DNA of 64,000 bases from JAJECS01 sp965219705. Lineage in GTDB: Bacteria; Chloroflexota; UBA11872. The position numbers and the translations under genes were made by a program. Every line of letters starts with the position of its first letter. Position 1 is the stretch's first letter. Below the pieces are notes generated by a model. The model did no database searches. It was not told the origin of the DNA and was given only the letters and a program-made list of their open reading frames with translations. The stretch lies in contig OZ244789.1 of assembly GCA_965219705.1 (NCBI GenBank), positions 496,001 to 560,000 of the forward strand, given 5' to 3'. Below are positions 54,487-62,140 of the stretch, piece by piece.

Positions 54487-55458
54487 TCAGGACAGACCTC
54501 GGAACCGTCGGATGTTCTGGGCTTTCCATTCGAGCAGCGGATGGGACCGGATGCGCTGCCGAAGATCCTCATCCGGCGTCAGGAGCGCGGGTTCCACTTC
54601 ACCGTTTTCTAGCAGCCGATCTAGAAATTCCAGCTCGGCCGCGCTCAGCGGCAGCACTGTCCCGAGGCCCCTCCGGCATTCATCAACGAGCGTTGTTCCG
54701 TACGCGTTCGGATCGGCGTCTCGCGGCAGCGCACCACGATTCAGCGTCGGCATCAGTTGGCGCGCCAGTTCTGCAGCGTCGAATCCAACATCGGCCACCG
54801 ACAGCGTGCGCCAGTCCCGCCGGTTCATGGCTCCATAGACCACGAACGCAAGTCTGAGTCGCTGGCGGTCAAGACCATCCGTGCTGAAGATCAGGCGGCT
54901 GTCGAACAGATCCCGTGCCCGGCCACGGGCCAGCAGCGCCGCGAGTTTCCCAGCCGCCAGCTCATGCAGATCCACAATCGGAATATTCGTCGCGTGCCAG
55001 CGACCAAGCCCGATCGAGTCCATGCGGGTAACTGGCCAGAGCGGCAGGCGGTACATGAAGTTGATGTCCACCTCCAGCCGACCGTACTGTCCGCCGGCGC
55101 TCGGATAGCGCAGTGACCACGAGCCCCCGGCATGTCCGCTGCGCGTCCGCCTGACGACGAAGTCCTCGCGACTAAACACCGACTCAACGGCGGCTTCGAG
55201 CATCGGACGCTCGTTCTGCATTGCGGAGAGCTTCTCAGCACCGACGTAATTCAGGTCGATATCAACCGACAGCCGCGGCGCGTCGAACACGAAGAGGTTC
55301 AGCGCTGTGCCGCCCTTGAGCGCCAGCTTGCCGCGCAGCGCTGGATGCCGGTTGAGAGCGCTGAGCAAGCTCAAGAGCTGCACGGCGGTCTCCAACACAT
55401 CGGGTCGGAAAGCCGTCGCCTCGGCCTCGGTAGCCAGCGCCTCGGGGGAGATTCTCAA
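54487..55458 (-). CDS. abiEii: AbiEii-type nucleotidyltransferase toxin (second pair)
   Basis: 323 residues. LALKGGTALNLFVFDAPRLS, then VDIDLNYVG, is the nucleotidyltransferase GG and DxD site; VDLHELAAGKLAALLARGRA, then RDLFDSRLI, is the conserved later motif. It belongs to a different branch than the toxin at 13 kb. Start overlaps the antitoxin stop by 4 bp. It may arrest growth on infection or on loss of the antitoxin. Confidence 0.87.
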   Translation of the reverse strand: MRISPEALATEAEATAFRPDVLETAVQLLSLLSALNRHPALRGKLALKGGTALNLFVFDAPRLSVDIDLNYVGAEKLSAMQNERPMLEAAVESVFSREDFVVRRTRSGHAGGSWSLRYPSAGGQYGRLEVDINFMYRLPLWPVTRMDSIGLGRWHATNIPIVDLHELAAGKLAALLARGRARDLFDSRLIFSTDGLDRQRLRLAFVVYGAMNRRDWRTLSVADVGFDAAELARQLMPTLNRGALPRDADPNAYGTTLVDECRRGLGTVLPLSAAELEFLDRLLENGEVEPALLTPDEDLRQRIRSHPLLEWKAQNIRRFRGLS

Positions 55459-56261
55459 AGGACCTCTCCCCAGGTGCGGTCGAGCACGTCCGGTGGGACC
55501 ACCAGATTCCAGTCCTTGACCAGACGCCCGGATTCCCGGCGGCTGCGGTCCAGATAGTGCGGACGCTTCGGGCGCCGGTCACGCAACGGCTGCAGCTGTC
55601 GGTCCGTGATCATCCACGTGTCCCGGTGCTGGCTGAGGACGAAGCCGACCCTCGCGATGGTCGTGGCGTTGTCGAGTTGGAGGGCATACGCCACTACTCG
55701 GTCCACGTCCAGGAACTCGATCGAAGCCAGCGACCGCCAGACTTCCTCCCAGCCGCCGGCCAGATCCGGGCGATCCACGGCATCCACCAGTGTCCGCTCC
55801 AGGCTGGTCACGCGCACGGGCACTCCCGCGCGCTCGGCCTCCTGCACGCCCGCGTGCGCGGCTCCGGCTCGGCGTAGCGCCGTCGGGAACCTCGCGCCGC
55901 GGTACACCTGTGATCGGAAGGTCAGCGGACCCGGCGGACGGGCGGCGGAGTAGATCCGATGCCCCCAGACCGAATAGGCCCGCCCGTGGAATTCGAGCGC
56001 GGTGTGATGGGACAGGACCGCGTCCGGCGTCAGCTTGGCGGCCACCAGGTACGAATCGATCGGATAGCTGTCGGGGTCGGCGCCCGGCGGGACTACGGCG
56101 TACAGCCCCCGGCGGATGCGCACGATCCGTCCGCGTCGCCGGTAGTAGGTGAGCAATGCCTCCTGGCCGCGCGGGCCGACGGCGCCGTGGACGGCCAGGT
56201 GCGCCGCCAGCTCCTCGCCGGTGAATACCGGATGCCGGCGAAGGAAGTCCGCGTGCTTCAT
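55455..56261 (-). CDS. abiEi: AbiEi-type antitoxin (second pair)
   Basis: 268 residues; the ATG at 56261 has GGAGG five bases upstream (the frame is open further but without a ribosome site). FLRRHPVFTGEELAAHLAVH and RRGRIVRIRRGLYAVVPPGA form the wing and entry to the domain; SYLVAAKLTPDAVLSHHTAL, then RTLVDAVDRPDLAGGWEEVW, are typical AbiEi segments. It should repress its own operon and counteract the toxin. Confidence 0.87.
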   Translation of the reverse strand: MKHADFLRRHPVFTGEELAAHLAVHGAVGPRGQEALLTYYRRRGRIVRIRRGLYAVVPPGADPDSYPIDSYLVAAKLTPDAVLSHHTALEFHGRAYSVWGHRIYSAARPPGPLTFRSQVYRGARFPTALRRAGAAHAGVQEAERAGVPVRVTSLERTLVDAVDRPDLAGGWEEVWRSLASIEFLDVDRVVAYALQLDNATTIARVGFVLSQHRDTWMITDRQLQPLRDRRPKRPHYLDRSRRESGRLVKDWNLVVPPDVLDRTWGEVL

Positions 56262-56365
56262 CACGCCTCCGGGTGCGGGTGGAGGTCGCCGTCGGGCCGT
56301 CGTGGCGTTGTCAGTCCCGTCAAGGGGCTGGATCGACGACGGTTCAAGTTGACTATAGTCTGAAT

Positions 56366-56388
56366 AACCCATAATAAAGATATGGGTT
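56366..56388 (-). promoter_or_regulatory. Inverted repeat upstream of the second AbiE operon
   Basis: AACCCATA and TATGGGTT form a perfect 8-bp inverted repeat with a 7-base AT-rich gap, about 105 bp upstream of the antitoxin start. The AT-rich surrounding fits a promoter/operator. The rest up to 56653 is empty. Confidence 0.5.
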
Positions 56389-56653
56389 GGTTGATCCAAT
56401 GTCAACCGAAGTCGCCTTCGGCTGACCGTGGTTGGTCCTGGCCACGCGGCGTCGCCCGCGCTCGCGGCATATCCGATCGCTGTCCAGCCAATCCTACGCG
56501 ACCCCTACCGGCACGGCGGCCGACCATCGCGTTTGGAGGGCGCCGCGCGATAGTCCGGGCCGGGCTGCTGCCCGACTCGGACGGATCGCTGCCACGAGCG
56601 GCGGCGACGCCATCCGGTGTGCCGGTAGGGACCAGGGTCCGCGTCCCGTGCCC

Positions 56654-57628
56654 TCACAGATGATCCAGCGGGCTGTGGCGCCGGTGCAGCTGCGTCACGT
56701 CCGTGTCCGCCAGGTGCATGTAATGCTCCACCATCTCGCGGCTGGCGTGCCCGAGGATCCTCTGCAGCACGCTCTCCGATCCGCCGCTGCGCAGGAACGC
56801 CACGCCCGTCGAGTGCCGGAACAGGTGCGGATGCGCCCGCTCGACGCCGGCTTGCCGGCCGAGGCGCTTCACGAACCGGTGCACCGTGTTACGCGTCATC
56901 CGCCGGCCGTGGCGGGTCAGGAACACCCGGTCCTCGCTCACCGGGATCGCCGGTGGGCGGTGGCGGAAGGCGTACTGCTGCAGCGCGCGCTGGGCGCGCA
57001 CGCCCATGCCGACGGTGCGCCACTTCACCCGCTGGCGTTGGCTGCCCTTGCCGCGCACCCGCAGGATCCCCGCCTCCAGATCGAGGTCGCCGAGCCGAAT
57101 GTCGGCCAGCTCCGACGCACGGATGCCGGTGTCGAAGAGCAGGAACAACATCGCGCGTCCGCGCGCCCGCAGGCTGGCCGGCCCCGCAAGGGCGGCCACC
57201 ATCCCCCGGAATTCCTCCGGGGTGAGGGGCACGATGGGCTTCGTCCGCGGGCGCAGCGGCTTGAACCGCGCCAGCACGTGCTCCTCCGTGTACTCCTCCC
57301 GCGCCAGCCAGGCGGCGAAGGTCCGCAGCACGCGTCCGTGCAGGTTGATCGTGTAATCGCTCAGCCGTCCGCCGGCGCGGACGTTGTGGTGGTGGGCGAA
57401 GCGCACGTGCTCATCCATCAGGTGCGCCACATAGCCGCGCACCTGGAGCAGCGTGAAGTCGGCCAGGGTGGACGCTGCATCCGTGGTCGCCCAGCGGAGA
57501 TAGGACGCCAGGACCGAGCGGTAGGTCTCGATGGTCGTCGGGGCCGCACCCTCGACGCGCAGCGCCACCAGGTAGTGGTCGACGGCCGTGCGCAGCGGCA
57601 GGTCGTGGACATCGGTCATGCCCAACAT
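56654..57628 (-). CDS. Tyrosine recombinase/integrase, intact
   Basis: 324 residues from the ATG at 57628, with GGAGG seven bases upstream. The N-terminal SAM-like core-binding domain spans about 10-115 (TTIETYRSVLASYLRWATTD). Catalytic residues are Arg170 (DTGIRASELADI), Lys near 194, His268 and Arg271 (HLFRHSTG), His294 (LGHASREM) and Tyr303 (VEHYMHLAD). It starts about 180 bp from the tRNA-Leu att-like copy 3, the usual place of an integrase. It probably integrates an element at tRNA-Leu. Confidence 0.92.
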   Translation of the reverse strand: MLGMTDVHDLPLRTAVDHYLVALRVEGAAPTTIETYRSVLASYLRWATTDAASTLADFTLLQVRGYVAHLMDEHVRFAHHHNVRAGGRLSDYTINLHGRVLRTFAAWLAREEYTEEHVLARFKPLRPRTKPIVPLTPEEFRGMVAALAGPASLRARGRAMLFLLFDTGIRASELADIRLGDLDLEAGILRVRGKGSQRQRVKWRTVGMGVRAQRALQQYAFRHRPPAIPVSEDRVFLTRHGRRMTRNTVHRFVKRLGRQAGVERAHPHLFRHSTGVAFLRSGGSESVLQRILGHASREMVEHYMHLADTDVTQLHRRHSPLDHL

Positions 57629-57807
57629 CGGAATGCCTCCTCCGCCCGCGGTCAAGCGACCGTGGCCGCGGTGGGCGCTGCGTGTGCCCGACCGTGACCT
57701 GCCCGTGGCCTTCAGGGCTAGGGGCCTCCACCAGGGGCCATGGCGGTCGTTCCGGCCGCCGAACCTGTTAGTTCGGCGGTGCGGGGCCGATCGACTGAGG
57801 CCCCATA

Positions 57808-57847
57808 CTTGAGGGGCTAGTGGCCTCCGGGCTGTGCGGGTTCGAGT
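57808..57847 (+). repeat. tRNA-Leu-derived att-like copy 3
   Basis: CTTGAGGGGCTAGTGG to GCGGGTTCGAGT, 40 bases identical to 14881-14920; the T-stem and acceptor 3' part is missing. It ends one base before the stop codon of the prepilin peptidase gene, so it marks the island-chromosome junction. Confidence 0.8.
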
Positions 57848-57848
57848 A

Positions 57849-58289
57849 CTAACCACCGCCCGCAGCGAAGCGCCCCGCCATGCATCCCACGACGCCCACC
57901 GCGAGAAAGGGAGCAAACGGCAGCGGCCTGAAATGGCCCCCTTTGCGACTAGCCCAAAGGACCACGGGCGTGGCTGCGGCAACGGCAAGGCCTACGACGA
58001 CCACGATGCCCGACATCCCGGCACCCAGCCCCAAGACACCCACGAGCTTGATATCCCCAAGCCCAACGGCATCGCGTGCAATCAATCGCGGGAGCGCGAG
58101 TAACACCATCCCCAGCCCACTCCCTATCAGCGCATCCAACCACTGACCGCTCATCGCCACCATCGCAGCAACGATCACGAGGCCACCGAGAATCAGCACG
58201 TTTGGGATCCGTCGTTCGCGGATGTCGGTGACCGACGCTATCAGCGCGACCCCGAGGGCGGCCGACAGTCCGAGCAGTCCCGAGTTCAC
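57849..58289 (-). CDS. tadV: Type IV prepilin peptidase (A24 family)
   Basis: 146 residues, a multi-pass membrane protein. SVTDIRERRIPN and VGLGDIKLVG carry the two catalytic Asp of the aspartic prepilin peptidases. It cleaves the leader of Flp-type pilins at the inner face of the membrane. Start GTG overlaps the TadC stop (GTGA). Last gene of the Tad operon here; no pilin gene is in the window. The ending is GGG with the stop at the att boundary, so its last residues may have been altered by integration. Confidence 0.87.
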   Translation of the reverse strand: MNSGLLGLSAALGVALIASVTDIRERRIPNVLILGGLVIVAAMVAMSGQWLDALIGSGLGMVLLALPRLIARDAVGLGDIKLVGVLGLGAGMSGIVVVVGLAVAAATPVVLWASRKGGHFRPLPFAPFLAVGVVGCMAGRFAAGGG

Positions 58290-59206
58290 CCAAAGAGCCC
58301 CGCGGCGATGCTCAGGAGCATGGGAACGAAGATGAGCAGCATGAACGCCGGCAGGAAACAGATGGCGATGACAAGTTGGGCCTTGGCCTCCTGCGACGCC
58401 ACCTCGGCGTCGACGGCGTTCTGCCGCTGGGCCCGCAAGCCCACTTCATGCTGATCCAAGACGGCATCGAGCTCCGCACCCAGGCGTCGCGCCTGCTTCA
58501 AGGCCAGCACGAAGGCCTCGAACTCGGGCGATCCCAACCGGTCGGACGCCTCCTGGAGGGCCACGGTCAGCGGCACCCCGAGGCCGTAGGCGGCCATCGT
58601 GCGCCGGATCTCACGGACCAGCTCGGTCGATGCCACGTCCGAGGCGTCGTCCTCCACCAGCACGTGCAGCGCACGTTCGACGCCCATCCCGGTGCCGATC
58701 AGTCCGCGCAGTTCGGCGATCACGTCCGGCACTTCGGTCAGAATCCGCTTGCGCCGGGCAGCCTTGCGCGCATCGATCACCAGCGAGGGCGCCACGAATG
58801 CCAGGAGCCCGGCCATGGGCGCGCCCACCACCATGGCCGGCACCCACGGGATGAGCAGGGCCAGCGCCGCGCCCACACCGGCGCCGAGCAACAGCTTGAT
58901 GGCCACTACGGTCCGCGGCGTCAGCCACGCCGACTCGATGCCGGCGTCACGCAGATCCTGCGCGCTCACCAGGCGCTGGTGGCGACCGACACGCTTTCCG
59001 ACAGCGTCGAGCACCACGCCGACCTGGCCGGCCAGACCCGTGGGTGACCGGGTCCCGCCGGCCTGGGCATCGGCTTCCGTCAGGCGAAGCACCCGCCGCT
59101 GGCGAGCACCGCCGAAGATGTCGGCGACCCGGCTCAGCGCAACGAACACCAGGATGCTCACGGCGCTCGCCGCCGCCAGGGCCGTGAGCAGTGGTGGGCC
59201 GCTCAT
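58286..59206 (-). CDS. tadC: Tad pilus inner-membrane platform protein TadC
   Basis: 306 residues from the ATG at 59206 (ATGA with the TadB stop). Type II secretion F domain: VIAELRGLIGTGMGVERALH, then AYGLGVPLTVALQEASDRLG, and membrane segments at about 10-28, 90-130 and the C-terminus (FLPAFMLLIFVPMLLSIAAG). It forms the platform with TadB on which the TadA motor acts. Confidence 0.87.
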   Translation of the reverse strand: MSGPPLLTALAAASAVSILVFVALSRVADIFGGARQRRVLRLTEADAQAGGTRSPTGLAGQVGVVLDAVGKRVGRHQRLVSAQDLRDAGIESAWLTPRTVVAIKLLLGAGVGAALALLIPWVPAMVVGAPMAGLLAFVAPSLVIDARKAARRKRILTEVPDVIAELRGLIGTGMGVERALHVLVEDDASDVASTELVREIRRTMAAYGLGVPLTVALQEASDRLGSPEFEAFVLALKQARRLGAELDAVLDQHEVGLRAQRQNAVDAEVASQEAKAQLVIAICFLPAFMLLIFVPMLLSIAAGLFG

Positions 59207-60069
59207 GCTCGCGCCCGCGTGAAGCGCCGCCACAGGAACAGCCCCAGCACCTCAAACAGCACCGCTGCGGGGAGCAGCACAAATTGCCCCAAGGGCTCGT
59301 CCATGACGGTGAAGGACTCCGGGTTCGTTCCGCGCAGATACAGATGAATGATCGGGATCGCCAGGGCCACCACGACAATTTGAATGCGCAGGCCGCGGGT
59401 CTTGGCTTGCAGATCCTCGCGCGCGCGCAGGTTGGCGGCGACGGTGGCCTCAAGCCCTTCCAGCGCCGTCACGGCCCGCCGCCCAGCCACGCCGTGCTCG
59501 ATGGCGCGCGCCAGCACGCGGTAGGCCAGGCGCAGGTGGCGGCCGGGCGTTCGCGCGGCGACGGCGGCCAACGATCCATGCAGGGGACGGTCCAGCCGGA
59601 ACCGATTGGCGATCCAGGCCAAATCGTCCCGCACCTGCGGCGTCGCCACGCCCTCGGCGGCGGCCCGTAGCGCTTCAACGTAGGTGGCGCCGGCCCTCAG
59701 GTGGGCGCCCAGCAGTCGCAGCAGGACCAGCGCCTCACGATCGGCACGCGCCTGTGCCCGCGCCACGGCCGCGCGGAGCACCACCATTGGTGCCATCACC
59801 CCGGCAATCGCACCCAAGAACGCGAGTGGCGGGGTGACCAGTCCACCGGCAACCGCCCCGACCGCGAGAGTGCCGCCGTTGATCAGCAGGAATACCGGCG
59901 GCCTCATCGCGACACCGGCTTCGTGCAGCTGGACGGTTAGACGGCTGAGACGCCGCTGGCCCCAGCCGTGCGCGGGCGAGTCGGAGGGCCGGCGGACCGG
60001 CGCCAACCCCAAAACCACGGTCACGACGCCTGCCGCGGCGCACCCGGCGGCAACGATGGCGAGATTCAC
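59203..60069 (-). CDS. tadB: Tad pilus inner-membrane platform protein TadB
   Basis: 288 residues, start GTG overlapping the TadA stop. GAHLRAGATYVEALRAAAEG, RPLHGSLAAVAARTPGRHLR and LARAIEHGVAGRRAVTALEG mark the F domain; membrane segments lie near the N-terminus, at about 58-95 and at the C-terminus. Pairs with TadC. Confidence 0.85.
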   Translation of the reverse strand: MNLAIVAAGCAAAGVVTVVLGLAPVRRPSDSPAHGWGQRRLSRLTVQLHEAGVAMRPPVFLLINGGTLAVGAVAGGLVTPPLAFLGAIAGVMAPMVVLRAAVARAQARADREALVLLRLLGAHLRAGATYVEALRAAAEGVATPQVRDDLAWIANRFRLDRPLHGSLAAVAARTPGRHLRLAYRVLARAIEHGVAGRRAVTALEGLEATVAANLRAREDLQAKTRGLRIQIVVVALAIPIIHLYLRGTNPESFTVMDEPLGQFVLLPAAVLFEVLGLFLWRRFTRARA

Positions 60070-61421
60070 AGCGCCACGCCCTGCAGCCGCAGCTTGGCCT
60101 GCACCTTCGGTCCCGGCTGGTAGCCACCGACAGCCTGGAAGCCCACGACGTCGTCGCCCGCGGCGCGCTCCGCACTGAATACGGGCCGCAGGTCATAAAT
60201 TCCCTCGGCCGCCATGCCGGCCAGCTCCATGACTTCGAGCACCGCGCGCCGGCCGTCGGCCAGCCGCCCCACGTGGATCACGAGGTCGAAGGCGCGGGCA
60301 ATGGGCTCGCGTAGTTCGCGCACCGTGACCTCGCGGTACTCGCGGCGCACCAGCGTCTCCAGTCGTCCCAGGGCGTCGGCCGCGCCGTTGGCGTGAATCG
60401 TGGTTCCCGAACCGGCGTGGCCGGTGTTGAGCGCCTCGAGACACACGTAGGCCTCGCGTGGGTTGCGGATCTCCCCCACGACCAGGCGGTCAGGCCGCAT
60501 GCGCAGGGCGTTCGCGAGGAGGTCGGCGACCGACACCGTGCGGTCCTGGTAGTCGACGGCACGCTGACCGTGGACGCACTGCAGGCGAACCGTGTGTCCC
60601 CGGTCGGGCACCGCCAGCTCGGTGGTGTCCTCGATGATCACCACGCGTTCCGCCGGCGGCACCGCGGCCAGCAGGCTGGCCAGCAGCGTCGTCTTGCCGG
60701 CCCCGGTCGCCCCGGCGACGAGGACGTTGAGGCGGGCACGAACCGCGGTGGCCAGGAAGGCCGCCATCGCCGCACTCAAGCCACCGGCGGTGACCCAGTC
60801 GACCGGCGACCCATCGCTACCAGGGTGCTCCGAGACATTCAGTTGCTCGGACCGTAGCGCCAGCCGTACGCGCCGGTGCTTGCGGATGGAGAGGCAGGGA
60901 CCACCGACCGGCGCGATCACCAGATTGGCCCGGCTGCCGTCGGCCATGCGCGCATCCACGCAGGGGCTCTCCAGCGACAGATGGCGCCCGACCAGCGCCG
61001 CAATCTTCTCCATCAGCGCCGCCAGATGCTGAGCATTGCGAAACCGGACGGACGTCGCCTCCAGCCGGCCCCGGCGCTCCACCCACACCTCCGCCGGGCC
61101 GTTGATAAGCACGTCGGTCACGTCGGGGTCCGTCATCAGCGGTTCCAGCGGGCCCAGCCCGGCCAGCTCCTCGCACAAGCGCCGAACCAACTCTGGATCC
61201 GGGACCGCGCGAGGAAAGGCCTCGGCGAGATGGGCATGCACGACCGCGCTGATGCGGTCGGTCCGGTCGGGCACCGGGCTGAACGGGTCGAGCATCTGCG
61301 GGTCAAGCGCCCTCACCAGCCGCTTGCGCACTCGAGCCAGAAACGCCTCGTCCCTTAGCGTGTCGGCCGTCGGCCTGGACTCCGGACGGTAGCCGGTCGT
61401 CGTAGCCTCCGCTGCACTCAT
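60066..61421 (-). CDS. tadA: Tad/Cpa pilus assembly ATPase (CpaF family)
   Basis: 451 residues from the ATG at 61421 (overlaps the CpaB stop, ATGA). LEPLMTDPDVTDVLINGPAE, then VWVERRGRL, is the CpaF N-terminal signature; Walker A GATGAGKTT at 237-245; RVVIIEDTTELAVP the Asp box; RMRPDRLVVGEIRNPREAYV Walker B; GSGTTIHANGAADALGRLET the His box. A cytoplasmic hexameric motor that drives pilus extension and probably retraction. Confidence 0.93.
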   Translation of the reverse strand: MSAAEATTTGYRPESRPTADTLRDEAFLARVRKRLVRALDPQMLDPFSPVPDRTDRISAVVHAHLAEAFPRAVPDPELVRRLCEELAGLGPLEPLMTDPDVTDVLINGPAEVWVERRGRLEATSVRFRNAQHLAALMEKIAALVGRHLSLESPCVDARMADGSRANLVIAPVGGPCLSIRKHRRVRLALRSEQLNVSEHPGSDGSPVDWVTAGGLSAAMAAFLATAVRARLNVLVAGATGAGKTTLLASLLAAVPPAERVVIIEDTTELAVPDRGHTVRLQCVHGQRAVDYQDRTVSVADLLANALRMRPDRLVVGEIRNPREAYVCLEALNTGHAGSGTTIHANGAADALGRLETLVRREYREVTVRELREPIARAFDLVIHVGRLADGRRAVLEVMELAGMAAEGIYDLRPVFSAERAAGDDVVGFQAVGGYQPGPKVQAKLRLQGVAL

Positions 61422-62140
61422 GGCGTGCCCACCACGGTCTGCCGCCAATCGGCCGAAGCGTGGCTCGGGGGCTCATCCAGACGCTGGCTCAGCACGAAGG
61501 TGCCGGTGGGAATGCGCGCCACGTAGCGCGGCACGTCCGCCGCGGGCACCGCCAGCACGGCGGCGCCGATGCGGACCGAGGCCCGGCGGGCGAGGCTGCC
61601 GTCCTCCGACGGCGCCGGCAGCGCCTCGCCGCGGTCGCTGCGCAGTTCCACCAGCAGCACACCGCGACCGAGCAGCTCCACCAGCTGCGGCACCGACCCG
61701 GACATCGCCCGGTCGGCGGCGGGGTCGGGGCTGGCGACGAGGACATCAACGATCTGCGACGGCGGAACCACACCGCCCAGGGCGCGCGTGGCATCCACCG
61801 GGATCGCGACCAGGGCATGACCGGGTGGGATCGCCCCCGCGTGCGCCAGCAGCGCAGCGCGGCGCGAGTCCGCCAGCTGTCCGGCCACGATGTACTGCCC
61901 CGCGGGAATCGGGCCGGTGGCAAAGGCCCCCACGGCCCCGTCGAGCGAGGTGAGCGCCCCCGCCGGACGCGCCGCCGGATTGACATCCCGCAGCGTCAGG
62001 TCATCCGGCGTCAATCGGTCACCGAGCGCCACTGGCCGTGCCGCCGCGACGACCGGAGCCAGCTGCATGCTCTGATAGACCAGCGCGCCCGCGGCGAGAC
62101 CGAGAACCAGCCCCAGGGCCAGCATCCAATGTCGTCTCAT
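61418..62140 (-). CDS. cpaB: CpaB/RcpC-like pilus protein with SAF domain
   Basis: 240 residues from the ATG at 62140. An N-terminal membrane anchor (MLALGLVLGLAAGALVYQ) is followed by an SAF domain: ARPVALGDRLTPDDLTLRDV, FATGPIPAGQYIVAGQLADS. GHALVAIPVDATRALGGVVP, then DVLVAS, is the CpaB core. It acts in the periplasm or cell-envelope side of the Tad machine. Confidence 0.87.
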   Translation of the reverse strand: MRRHWMLALGLVLGLAAGALVYQSMQLAPVVAAARPVALGDRLTPDDLTLRDVNPAARPAGALTSLDGAVGAFATGPIPAGQYIVAGQLADSRRAALLAHAGAIPPGHALVAIPVDATRALGGVVPPSQIVDVLVASPDPAADRAMSGSVPQLVELLGRGVLLVELRSDRGEALPAPSEDGSLARRASVRIGAAVLAVPAADVPRYVARIPTGTFVLSQRLDEPPSHASADWRQTVVGTP

